From Flavobacteriales bacterium (GTDB lineage Bacteria > Bacteroidota > Bacteroidia > Flavobacteriales_D > Sanyastnellaceae), in assembly GCA_947504275.1 (NCBI GenBank), contig CANNHA010000004.1:1-51085 (forward strand): DNA of 51,085 bases, given 5' to 3'. Within the stretch, counting starts at the first letter, position 1. Each line of letters starts with the position of its first letter. A program made the translations under genes and the position numbers. The notes below the pieces were generated by a model. It saw only the letters and a list, made by a program, of their open reading frames with translations, ran no database searches and had not been told where the DNA came from. Of this stretch, positions 8,559-16,575 are shown piece by piece.

Positions 8559-9592
8559 GGACGCTTAGGAGAAGTGCTACTGGGTTTGGAAGAAGGCGCT
8601 GAACCTCGGGCCGGTGAGGTTGAGGGTGCAGGTTTACTTCCGCCACCGGAGGAATGACTTGGCCCTGCGGGTCTGTTTCCTCCAGAAGATGGCTGCAAAC
8701 CTCCGCCATTGATATCACTGACTACAACCTTGCCGACTTGCTCCAGCACTCGGCCGGCACGTTGTAAATTCTCTTGCCTTCTTTCTAGTTTATCAGCATT
8801 ATTTCTTGGACTACCACCAACAGCTTGCTTGGAAACATTTTCCAAAGCCTCTACCATCAGATTCTTCCTTGGCTGTGCTTGACTGGGAGACATTGATTTG
8901 GGTTTGCGGTTGATTTGACCAAAGGTGCTGCCCATGCTTGATGTGCCATTGGGCCTTGGAACTGATGTCGTTGGCTGGTTATCAGTAGTGAACCATCCAT
9001 AATTGTTATTGTAAGGGTTATTCCAACCGCTTGCTGCGCCGTTATATCCATATCCCCAAGGATTGATTCCGTATCCATAACCTCCATACCCATATGGGGA
9101 ATATCCGAGGTAGGGCGAGTAAACCATCCCTGGATAATTGGAATAATAACCAGGATAGGTTCCAAAACTATTGAATCCAGAACCGCTCCAATAATAGGGA
9201 GTGTAACTGCCGTAAGGATTGATGCCTATGCTGCTGTTCAGCCCCCAACCCAATAGCGTTTGATTGTTCTGATACCCCAAGCGCCATCCCATGATGGGAT
9301 CCCACATGGGCACCATGCTTCCCATGCTGTTGTATTCATTTTCGCCATTCAAACCAGGAGCGTACGAGTTTCTTCTAGGACTATCTGAGCGGTAATAATC
9401 TTCGCCATTCTCGCTTTTCAAATCCTGAGCGGAAAGATCCTGAGGTTCACCAAAGTGTTCACCAGGCTGCCAATAGGCCTCGTCAAATTCGTAAGATGTG
9501 GATTGCGATGCTGGTTGTATTGAAATACAAGATGAAAATCCAATCATCGAACCCAACAAAGCCAAGAATTGTATTTTTTTCATGGAGATCAT
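8555..9592 (-). CDS. Gly/Tyr/Asn-rich lipoprotein
   Basis: A 345-residue protein with a lipoprotein signal (lipobox FSSC; Cys22, or Cys19 if translation starts at the second ATG, 9581-9583). Residues about 95-200 are a low-complexity tract of Gly, Tyr, Asn, Pro and Ser (for example YGYGGYGYGINPWGYG). The C-terminal third is rich in Ser, Pro, Gly and Lys. No enzyme domain is visible. It is coupled by a 4-base overlap to the FadL-like gene, so a structural or surface-exposed role next to that barrel is plausible, but this is inference only. Confidence 0.75.
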   Translation of the reverse strand: MISMKKIQFLALLGSMIGFSSCISIQPASQSTSYEFDEAYWQPGEHFGEPQDLSAQDLKSENGEDYYRSDSPRRNSYAPGLNGENEYNSMGSMVPMWDPIMGWRLGYQNNQTLLGWGLNSSIGINPYGSYTPYYWSGSGFNSFGTYPGYYSNYPGMVYSPYLGYSPYGYGGYGYGINPWGYGYNGAASGWNNPYNNNYGWFTTDNQPTTSVPRPNGTSSMGSTFGQINRKPKSMSPSQAQPRKNLMVEALENVSKQAVGGSPRNNADKLERRQENLQRAGRVLEQVGKVVVSDINGGGLQPSSGGNRPAGPSHSSGGGSKPAPSTSPARGSAPSSKPSSTSPKRP

Positions 9593-9690
9593 CGCATTAA
9601 CGTAATAGCAAGATGATAAATTATCGGAGCAATGTTGTCCGTGTTTTTACACATCTTTCGTTACAAACAAAAGTAATGAAAAATATCGTG

Positions 9691-9698
9691 TACTTTTG
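9691..9698 (+). promoter_or_regulatory. -7 promoter element TACTTTTG for proS
   Basis: Perfect TAnnTTTG match 28 bases before the proS ATG. The leader holds a four-codon ATG...TAA minigene at 9710-9724. No clear -33 element was found. Confidence 0.55.
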
Positions 9699-9726
9699 AG
9701 GTCAATTAAATGAAAGAAGGTTAAAA

Positions 9727-11196
9727 ATGACGGAGAAACTTACCCCCCGGTCACAGGATTATTCCAAATGGTACAATGAATTGGTTGTGATGGCCGATCT
9801 AGCGCAGCACAGTGAAGTAAAAGGATGCATGGTCATCAAACCATACGGTTATGCCATATGGGAAAAAATGAAAGAAGCTTTAGATAAGAAGTTCAAAGAT
9901 ACTGGGCACCAAAACGCCTATTTCCCGTTGCTTATTCCCAAGTCTTATTTGAGCAAAGAGGCCGCACACGTTGAGGGATTTGCCAAGGAGTGCGCAGTGG
10001 TTACCCATTACCGATTGAAAACCGAAGACGGAGTTGTTGTTGTTGACCCAAAAGCCAAATTGGATGAAGAGTTAATCATCCGTCCAACAAGTGAAACCAT
10101 CATATGGAATACCTATCGCGGATGGATTCAAAGTTATCGTGACCTTCCCATTTTAATCAACCAATGGGCCAATGTGGTGCGTTGGGAAATGCGCACACGA
10201 TTGTTTCTAAGAACCGCTGAATTCCTTTGGCAAGAGGGCCATACAGCGCATTCAACCGCACAAGAGGCGATAGAAGAAACAGAAAAAATGTTGGACGTCT
10301 ATGCTGACTTTGCAGAAAATTGGATGGCGATGCCCGTTATTAAAGGTCGCAAAACCCCCAATGAAAGATTTGCTGGAGCTGTTGACACCATGTGTATTGA
10401 GGCCTTGATGCAAGACGGAAAAGCCCTGCAGGCAGGAACGTCTCATTTCTTGGGCCAAAATTTTGCCAAGGCATTTGATGTGAAATTTGTCAACAAGGAA
10501 GGAGTGCAAGATTTTGTTTGGGCCACTTCATGGGGTGTATCCACCCGTTTGATGGGTGCTTTAATCATGACGCACAGTGATGACAAAGGATTAAGGCTGC
10601 CTCCAAGACTTGCTCCAATTCATGTCGTTGTAGTTCCGATTTACAAAGGTGTTGAACAAATTGCAGGAATCTATGATCAGATGAAACCTACCATTGATGC
10701 TCTTAAAGCCAAAGGCCATACAGTGAAATTTGACGATGATGACACCAAACGCAGCGGCTGGAAATTTGCTGAGTATGAATTGAAGGGTGTTCCTGTTCGC
10801 ATCGCGGTAGGACAGCGTGATTTGGATAACGGAACCATTGAAGTGGCTAGAAGGGACAGCGGTGAAAAAATGTCGATTTCAATAGAGGGTGCAGCTGACC
10901 ATATACATGATTTGTTAGAAAACATTCAAGCCACCATGCTTTTAGAATCTCGCACTTTTAGAGATAACAACATCACTGAGGTCAATTCCTACGAGGAATT
11001 CAAAACGGTCCTAGAAAACAAGGGTGGATTCATCGCTGCACATTGGGATGGTTCACCAGAAACCGAGGAGAAAATTAAAACAGAAACCAAGGCAACTATT
11101 CGTTGCATTCCATTGGATCAAAAAGAAGAGCCTGGAAAATGCATGGTATCGGGACAACCCAGTTCCGGTCGTGTCCTATTTGCCGTTGCTTATTAA
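9727..11196 (+). CDS. proS: Prolyl-tRNA synthetase, archaeal/eukaryotic-like (type 3)
   Basis: Charges tRNA-Pro in the cytosol. The 489 residues lack the large editing insertion of the bacterial type. They begin [19 protein letters not shown], typical of the short ProS3 form. Class II motif 2 is in [20 protein letters not shown] and motif 3 in [16 protein letters not shown]. An anticodon-binding domain follows (about 285-390), then the C-terminal domain ending in the conserved Tyr of LFAVAY. GAAGG precedes the start and is one of the few Shine-Dalgarno-like sequences in the window. A gene of unknown function follows 11 bases downstream. Confidence 0.97.
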   Translation: MTEKLTPRSQDYSKWYNELVVMADLAQHSEVKGCMVIKPYGYAIWEKMKEALDKKFKDTGHQNAYFPLLIPKSYLSKEAAHVEGFAKECAVVTHYRLKTEDGVVVVDPKAKLDEELIIRPTSETIIWNTYRGWIQSYRDLPILINQWANVVRWEMRTRLFLRTAEFLWQEGHTAHSTAQEAIEETEKMLDVYADFAENWMAMPVIKGRKTPNERFAGAVDTMCIEALMQDGKALQAGTSHFLGQNFAKAFDVKFVNKEGVQDFVWATSWGVSTRLMGALIMTHSDDKGLRLPPRLAPIHVVVVPIYKGVEQIAGIYDQMKPTIDALKAKGHTVKFDDDDTKRSGWKFAEYELKGVPVRIAVGQRDLDNGTIEVARRDSGEKMSISIEGAADHIHDLLENIQATMLLESRTFRDNNITEVNSYEEFKTVLENKGGFIAAHWDGSPETEEKIKTETKATIRCIPLDQKEEPGKCMVSGQPSSGRVLFAVAY

Positions 11197-11207
11197 TTCT
11201 AATTCCC

Positions 11208-11888
11208 ATGAATACACAAGAAACCATCCTTCAGCTGATCAAAGAAAAAAGCGTTTTAAAGCAAGATGTAAATCAATTGACAACAGACACCTTCAAAGAA
11301 TTGAAGAAGGCCTTGCAAGAAAGTATAGATGAAATCAAATCCAAATTCGGAAATGCTGACCAGCGTGTTGAATTTTATTACAAAGACAAAGGAGATCTTC
11401 AAGCCGAAATCAAAGTAGCAGGTGACGTCTTGGTCTTTCAAATGCACACCAATGTTTTTCAGTTTGACAAAACGCATCCCCTTTGGAAAAGCAGTTATTT
11501 TCAGAATGACGAAGCCAATAGTTATGTAGGTGTCATCAACATATACAACTTTCTTTCAGACTCCTTCAAATACAACAGAGAACAAGATTTGGGCTATTTG
11601 ATTGGTCGTATTTTCATCAACAAAGAAAAACACTTCATGGTGCAAGGCAAGCGCCAATTGGGTTTTTTATATCAAGACATGATCAACGCCACAATGGATT
11701 ACACGGCTTTGAAGAGCATTGTTGACAGCAGCATTTTGTATACATTGAGCTTTGATTTATTTATTCCGCCCTACGAAACGATCCAGCAGTTAACGGTTGA
11801 TGACATTCAAAACATGAATCATGGAATAAGCGCAGCAACGGGGAAAAGACTAGGCTTTCAATTTGGCATAGAAAACAACCCACATTAA
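11208..11888 (+). CDS. Conserved hypothetical protein downstream of proS
   Basis: A 226-residue soluble protein, not recognised. The N-terminus (about 1-50) is helical and charged, resembling a short coiled coil (TFKELKKALQESIDEIKSKF). A mixed alpha/beta region follows (VEFYYKDKGDLQAEIKVAGD, FQMHTNVFQFD, YVGVINIYNFLSDSF). No signal peptide, membrane segment or metal motif is seen. The ATG at 11208 lies 11 bases after proS, so cotranscription is likely. An upstream in-frame ATG (11103) lies inside proS and is rejected. Its stop overlaps the stop of convergent bshC (11885-11888). Confidence 0.7.
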   Translation: MNTQETILQLIKEKSVLKQDVNQLTTDTFKELKKALQESIDEIKSKFGNADQRVEFYYKDKGDLQAEIKVAGDVLVFQMHTNVFQFDKTHPLWKSSYFQNDEANSYVGVINIYNFLSDSFKYNREQDLGYLIGRIFINKEKHFMVQGKRQLGFLYQDMINATMDYTALKSIVDSSILYTLSFDLFIPPYETIQQLTVDDIQNMNHGISAATGKRLGFQFGIENNPH

Positions 11889-13351
11889 TAGGACCACACT
11901 TTAAAACTAGGATCTTCCCAATCCATTTGATCAATAAGCATATCTACGATATGCTTATTTTTTTGCCAATCAAAAATCCAAAAATCCCAACGTTCCGCCA
12001 GGTGATTCTTAGGCGTTACTTGTAGGGCCCATCGTTCCATGAATGAAAAAGTTTCCTCCTCCTTCCTCTTACGTGCACGTTGAATCTTTTTCTCCAACTG
12101 CTCAACCATTTGAACGCTTTTCACACAATCTCCTTTGGCTGCATTGAGCAATGTAGCATCCTCCAACTCTATTCTTTCATAATGCGAGTCATATGCTGAA
12201 AGAATTGAACTTTTCAACTCGCTCAAAGGTTCGGTGGAACCATATTTGATTTTCAAATCCAATTCAAAACATTCTTTTGGATGAATTGATTGATCTTTAT
12301 TCCAACCCAAGGATTCCCATTTTCTGCACCATTTCTCAGGCACCACCACTCCCCTCTCTCTTAAAATAAACAAGGGTTGAGGAATATTGAGATCCGCAAA
12401 AAATGGGGCAACTTGATTCCAGTACTTTTGCTCGGATGGGCCACCAATGTAGGCCAAATTGGGCAAGATAGATTCTTGATAAAAAATACGCAAAGCTACA
12501 TTGGGGCTGCAAGATGCTAAGTCATTTTGAGCCAACAGGGTTTGTGCCTCAATTTCATTCTGCACACGGAATCGCTTGCCGGGCGACAATTGAAATACAT
12601 TGTAGGGCTTGATTTCAATCTCACCATGAACGCAGTTGTACGATTGCGCTAGGTTAAACAGCTTTTGCTCATGAAGTTCAGCGGTGAATAGTTCTGAAGC
12701 CATGGCTTTTAGATCTGCATCGTCACCATCCACTACTACCAATCCTTGATGACCAAAGATCTGATTAACCAGCCATCTCGTTGCATCCCCTAAAGTCGCA
12801 TGATCCTGGTAGGCTTTCATTACAACATCACTGACCAACCATTCAGGATGCATTGCATTCCAGTGCTCAATGGCATCCAACGTTGTATCGCAAGACAACC
12901 TCCCCACTGCCCCTCCTGTTGGATTATCCCACTTCAAATGTTCTTCACCTTTCTTGATCTCAGCAATTTCAACCCAATCGTGATCCTCCGTGGCCATCCA
13001 AAAAATAGGAACAAAATAATGACTCTGGAATTGATCTGCTAAAACTTTGGACAATTTTATCGCAGTTGCTACTTTATACAACACCATCCAAGGACCCAGG
13101 GCCGTTACAATCTGCTGTCCTGTTGTAACGGTGAAGGCATTGCTATTATTCAGCAATAAAATGTTCTTTTCAACCTCTATGTGACATTCAATGGAGCGAT
13201 ACTGCCTCTTCAAAGCTTTGGACAAAACATCTCTTTGATTCGAGGTGATTTTTTTTCGCTCCATCAAAGCAGCCCAATTCTCTTTGGAAGCTTCAACGGT
13301 TTTGGCCGAAGGCAATACTTGATTTAAAGGGATTTTGTGCCAAATGTTCAC
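11885..13351 (-). CDS. bshC: Bacillithiol biosynthesis cysteine-adding enzyme
   Basis: Predicted to add cysteine to glucosaminyl-malate, the last step of bacillithiol synthesis. The BshC signatures VTTGQQIVTALGPW, VLYKVATAIKLS and VPIFWMATEDHDWVEI are clear, and the C-terminal half is rich in coiled coil (EQLEKKIQRARKRKEE). I set the start at GTG 13349-13351 (488 residues). A perfect TACTTTTG promoter element ends 4 bases before it. The longer frame from ATG 13420 would overlap the neighbouring CHU_C gene by 53 bases and read through the promoter. bshA and bshB are not in the window. Confidence 0.92.
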   Translation of the reverse strand: MNIWHKIPLNQVLPSAKTVEASKENWAALMERKKITSNQRDVLSKALKRQYRSIECHIEVEKNILLLNNSNAFTVTTGQQIVTALGPWMVLYKVATAIKLSKVLADQFQSHYFVPIFWMATEDHDWVEIAEIKKGEEHLKWDNPTGGAVGRLSCDTTLDAIEHWNAMHPEWLVSDVVMKAYQDHATLGDATRWLVNQIFGHQGLVVVDGDDADLKAMASELFTAELHEQKLFNLAQSYNCVHGEIEIKPYNVFQLSPGKRFRVQNEIEAQTLLAQNDLASCSPNVALRIFYQESILPNLAYIGGPSEQKYWNQVAPFFADLNIPQPLFILRERGVVVPEKWCRKWESLGWNKDQSIHPKECFELDLKIKYGSTEPLSELKSSILSAYDSHYERIELEDATLLNAAKGDCVKSVQMVEQLEKKIQRARKRKEEETFSFMERWALQVTPKNHLAERWDFWIFDWQKNKHIVDMLIDQMDWEDPSFKVWSY

Positions 13352-13355
13352 TGCA

Positions 13356-13363
13356 CAAAAGTA
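13356..13363 (-). promoter_or_regulatory. -7 promoter element TACTTTTG for bshC
   Basis: Perfect TAnnTTTG match ending 4 bases before the GTG at 13351. It decides the bshC start codon and predicts a leaderless mRNA. It lies immediately after the stop codon of the upstream gene. Confidence 0.6.
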
Positions 13364-13367
13364 AGCA

Positions 13368-14390
13368 CTAACGCAACACGTTGACAAAACCCTGTCGCTC
13401 AGAGCGGCGACCACTTTCATTTTTGTAAATCAAAGTCCAATAGTACGAACCCATTTCAACACTCTTCCCATTGAACTTGCCGTCCCATCCTTCCATAGCA
13501 GACTTGGATTGAAAGACTTGACTTCCCCAACGATTGAATACCGATAAGTTCCAACCATCAATCTCATAAGGGTTGGACAAGAAAACATCGTTCAATCCAT
13601 CATCATTGGGAGAAAAGGAATTGGGCACAAAAACCTCGTCCTTGCCAACTGCCTCGATGGGATTGATCATACCATCAAAAATCTTAGGCTCGCTCAAGTC
13701 CAGCGAGTCTGGCAGTGGATCAATGCGAGCATCATCAAAGAAATAATAAGCCACCTTTTGACCTGATCTTGCTGCAGTTTTCAATGCTCTACCACCGCTG
13801 TTACCGAAAAGTCCAACGGTTAAAAATTTAGCTGCAACATCAGCTCTAAACTGAATTTTAGCCTCTACCCAAGTTTCTGAAAAGACCGGCCTTGAAAAGG
13901 TAAATTGAGGTTCATTGATAATGGGCAAAGTACTCGATTGAACTGTCATTTGCTCCGTAAAAAAGAAGCCTATTCCATTGATGGCCAGACCTGCATTAGA
14001 AATGGGAGTGAGCTTTCCATTGGACCATGAAATCTTAAACTCATAATTCTTTCCCACTTGCAATGGTTCATCCAACAAAATGGTTAGGTATTCTCTTTGA
14101 ACGGCTTCATTGGTTCCGGAAACTTCAATGCCCATCACCGCCTGTCCCTCTTTGGGCTGCATCATGGCATAAGGCGTTTCTGGTAGGTCACAAGATGCAT
14201 TTCCCAATACATGAAAATAATCTGGAGTAGCCTGACCGTCTGAGGAAGGATTAGAAACGCCTCTTATCCTGTACCACTCTCCTAAACCATTAGGCAAAGA
14301 AAGGTAATCTTCAAATCCACATTGAAAAGACTGAGCAACGGTAAGCATTGCGCATACCAGAAAACAACCAGTCATTGAAATTACCTTCAT
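13368..14390 (-). CDS. T9SS-exported surface protein with gliding-motility/CHU_C C-terminal domain
   Basis: Extracellular protein of 340 residues. A signal peptide (MKVISMTGCFLVCAMLTVAQ) leads to a galactose-binding-like region. The C-terminal ~90 residues are a CHU_C/type B sorting domain (VPNSFSPNDDGLNDVF, FNRWGSQVF, GWDGKFNGK, GSYYWTL), which directs export through the type IX system and surface attachment. ATG 14390 lies 10 bases after the preceding gene's stop. It is the last gene of the ECF sigma operon, so its expression may be tied to that sigma factor. The ligand or substrate is unknown. Confidence 0.88.
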   Translation of the reverse strand: MKVISMTGCFLVCAMLTVAQSFQCGFEDYLSLPNGLGEWYRIRGVSNPSSDGQATPDYFHVLGNASCDLPETPYAMMQPKEGQAVMGIEVSGTNEAVQREYLTILLDEPLQVGKNYEFKISWSNGKLTPISNAGLAINGIGFFFTEQMTVQSSTLPIINEPQFTFSRPVFSETWVEAKIQFRADVAAKFLTVGLFGNSGGRALKTAARSGQKVAYYFFDDARIDPLPDSLDLSEPKIFDGMINPIEAVGKDEVFVPNSFSPNDDGLNDVFLSNPYEIDGWNLSVFNRWGSQVFQSKSAMEGWDGKFNGKSVEMGSYYWTLIYKNESGRRSERQGFVNVLR

Positions 14391-14400
14391 GGAAATAGGT

Positions 14401-15360
14401 TTAATTGTTAAGCGAATGTAATGATTTGCCCCGCTCCCATAAAATTCCAAATGTTAAAAATGATTGAGGCAATTTCCATGACCAACCGGCTTGCTCGAAG
14501 GAAAGAGGCGGCCAATCCATTTGCAATCTTGACACCAAGAAAAGCGAATTCAATCCCTTCTTACCCATCATCCTTTTCCAAGTAATAGCGGTCCGCATGC
14601 TCCATTGAGTCCATTCAATATTGGTTTCTGGAAAAGATACCAAATCTTGTCTATCCGTTATTGACGACATCGCTGGAGCTTGAACTTTTCCATAGCGACA
14701 AACAGCACCCATTTCCATCATCAATACATTTGGCGTGCGGTATCGTTTGCTCGGCGAACTCAAGTGAAAAGCAGCCATCACCGGAATGGAAAACAACTGA
14801 TGCTTGTGTTGGTTTATTGCTGGCTTGACTGTCATGGTGTCCAATTCATAAAGCCCAAGACTTGAGTCTACCAAAACCCTGTAAAAGGCTTGTAATCCAT
14901 TTGCATTAAAAGACGACTCAAATATATCCAAAGCATTCCATTCATCGATGTTCTCCAAATGCATTGACTTCCATTCGATCTGATTATACTCTATTCCTGC
15001 GCGCAAAGCCAAATGATCCTGAAAATGATAGCAGGCCATGATTGCTGCACCGCTTCCCCAAGATCTTCTTTGGAAATCAGGACTCAAGGTGTACAAGGCA
15101 GATTGACCAATTGGAATAACGTTGTTCTCATTGGACATTGTCATTGTTCCAATATTTGCCTCCAATCCCCAAATTCCTTTCTTCCTTATTTTTCTGTAAT
15201 CTGAATCAAAAGCATACTGTTGCCTTTCAACATCAGAAAGAGTATCCTGTTCCAAATAAATGACTTGTCCATCTAGGATCAAGGTATCACTTGTGGTTGC
15301 AAAAGACAACAACTCATTTGAAAAAATGAGCATCCCCGCAACCAACAGGAGTCTTTTCAA
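14401..15360 (-). CDS. Probable outer-membrane beta-barrel protein of the ECF sigma operon
   Basis: About 319 residues. Translation from TTG 15358-15360 gives an immediate signal peptide (KRLLLVAGMLIFSNELLSFA) four bases after the preceding stop. An ATG at 15426 is also in frame but would overlap that gene by 62 bases. The mature part has alternating strands such as KGIWGLEANIGTMTM, AAIMACYHFQDHLALRAGIE and WSMRTAITWKRM, and it ends in a barrel-like LTFGILWERGKSLHSLNN. No named family was recognised. Its place between an anti-sigma candidate and a T9SS-exported protein suggests it senses or anchors something at the outer membrane. Confidence 0.65.
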   Translation of the reverse strand: MKRLLLVAGMLIFSNELLSFATTSDTLILDGQVIYLEQDTLSDVERQQYAFDSDYRKIRKKGIWGLEANIGTMTMSNENNVIPIGQSALYTLSPDFQRRSWGSGAAIMACYHFQDHLALRAGIEYNQIEWKSMHLENIDEWNALDIFESSFNANGLQAFYRVLVDSSLGLYELDTMTVKPAINQHKHQLFSIPVMAAFHLSSPSKRYRTPNVLMMEMGAVCRYGKVQAPAMSSITDRQDLVSFPETNIEWTQWSMRTAITWKRMMGKKGLNSLFLVSRLQMDWPPLSFEQAGWSWKLPQSFLTFGILWERGKSLHSLNN

Positions 15361-15364
15361 TGGA

Positions 15365-15964
15365 CTAGGGCTTTGCGTTCTCGCCAACTTTAACTCGGAG
15401 TGAGCGCCCTTTCTTGGTCTGTTCACCCTTAACAGGCAGCGGCTCCGATGTCTTCAACTCTGGCTGCAATTCTTGACTCGTTGCAACGGATGTTTTTGTG
15501 TTGACTTCAGTATCGGATAAGACACTCAAAGGTTCTTGTTCATTGATCTCTGTTGAAGTTTCTTCATTAGCTGCAACAGTCCGATCATTTGCACTTAATC
15601 CCTTACTAGCAATTGTGGTTATCTTTTGGGAAGCAACGACCGTCGAATTGTTCACTTGAATCTCGGCACTCCCTTTCATTTTCTGATCAATAGGAGATGT
15701 GGAGGGTATTCCAATTGTTCTTGTTTCCTTCACTTCAGATCTGAATTGACCACTCTGTCCATTATTGGCGTTGAATAACAACAGTGCCAACAAAGAACTA
15801 AGTCCCAATGCCAAATACCAAACATTGAATGAATGCTTTTGAAAATAGAAAAAACCGTTTCTATTGCTCTTTTTGATTGCCGCATGCATGATATGCTCAG
15901 GTGCCTCCACCTCAGCATTTCTTAATTGTTCAAACATGGGATGATTCCATTTTCCTTCGCTCAT
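15365..15964 (-). CDS. Single-pass membrane protein, probable anti-sigma factor
   Basis: A 199-residue protein with a short cytosolic N-terminus (about 1-45), one membrane segment (about 48-66, WYLALGLSSLLALLLF) and a periplasmic tail rich in Ser, Thr, Glu and Lys. Its start overlaps the stop of the ECF sigma gene by four bases (ATGA), the usual coupling of a sigma factor with its membrane anti-sigma partner. I saw no canonical zinc-binding anti-sigma motif, so the role is inferred from topology and position. The low-complexity tail may reach towards outer-membrane partners encoded downstream. Confidence 0.65.
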   Translation of the reverse strand: MSEGKWNHPMFEQLRNAEVEAPEHIMHAAIKKSNRNGFFYFQKHSFNVWYLALGLSSLLALLLFNANNGQSGQFRSEVKETRTIGIPSTSPIDQKMKGSAEIQVNNSTVVASQKITTIASKGLSANDRTVAANEETSTEINEQEPLSVLSDTEVNTKTSVATSQELQPELKTSEPLPVKGEQTKKGRSLRVKVGENAKP

Positions 15965-16512
15965 ACGATCATTATTTTATTCATCTTTTGTAACTCATTT
16001 TGAATGTGCACTTTTGCTCTAGACAATTGTGACTTGGAAGTATTGATGTCAATGCTCAACATTTCTGCAATTTCCTTGTGCTTGTATCCTTCAATCACAT
16101 ACAAATTAAAAATAGTCTTGTACCCCTGCGGCAGTTGCTGAATGCATGTGTGCATCTCCTCCATAGAAAACTCTTGACTCCAAGCATCGTGTTCATTGGC
16201 CACCTCAAAAACACCATCATCAATATCTTTCTCTAAATGTTTCTTAATGGCCTTGCGGTAAAACGTAATAGAAGTATTCACGGCAATTCTCCTCAACCAC
16301 CCTTCAAAACTCCCATCAAAATGATAGGTGTGAATGTGATTATAAATCTTGACGAATACCTCCTGAAGCACATCCTGAGCATCCATTTTGTTTTTGGCAT
16401 ACCGCAAACAAATGGCATAGAGCAGTCCCGAATATTGTTTGTACAAGCGCTCCTGTGCCCAGCGCTCTCTTGCACAACAACCTCGGATGATATCCTCCAT
16501 TTTTTCTTTCAT
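15961..16512 (-). CDS. ECF-type RNA polymerase sigma factor
   Basis: Directs RNA polymerase to a dedicated promoter set. The 183 residues contain sigma region 2 (LYKQYSGLLYAICLRY, KMDAQDVLQEVFVKIY, GWLRRIAVNTSITFYRK) and region 4 (LPQGYKTIFNLYVIEGYKHK, EIAEMLSIDINTSKSQLSRA). This is the standard two-domain ECF form of Bacteroidota. An in-frame ATG at 16500 (MEDIIRG) is an alternative start. It is the first gene of a four-gene operon running to 13368, with an anti-sigma candidate coupled downstream. TATCTTTA at 16537-16544 may be its -7 element. Confidence 0.95.
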   Translation of the reverse strand: MKEKMEDIIRGCCARERWAQERLYKQYSGLLYAICLRYAKNKMDAQDVLQEVFVKIYNHIHTYHFDGSFEGWLRRIAVNTSITFYRKAIKKHLEKDIDDGVFEVANEHDAWSQEFSMEEMHTCIQQLPQGYKTIFNLYVIEGYKHKEIAEMLSIDINTSKSQLSRAKVHIQNELQKMNKIMIV

Positions 16513-16575
16513 GTTAACCGCATTAAAACCTCTAACTAAAGATACAACGCTTTTTGGTGCAAAATAGTTGCTCGC

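Noticed and set aside
8857-9165. Open frame of 102 residues inside the Gly/Tyr-rich lipoprotein gene
   Set aside because: It lies in another frame of the same strand in a low-complexity tract and has no start signals; it is a shadow of the real gene.
16537-16544. -7 promoter element TATCTTTA for the ECF sigma gene
   Set aside because: One mismatch at the conserved final G and a spacer of only 15 bases to the nearest TTTTG; mentioned with the gene but not listed as a feature.
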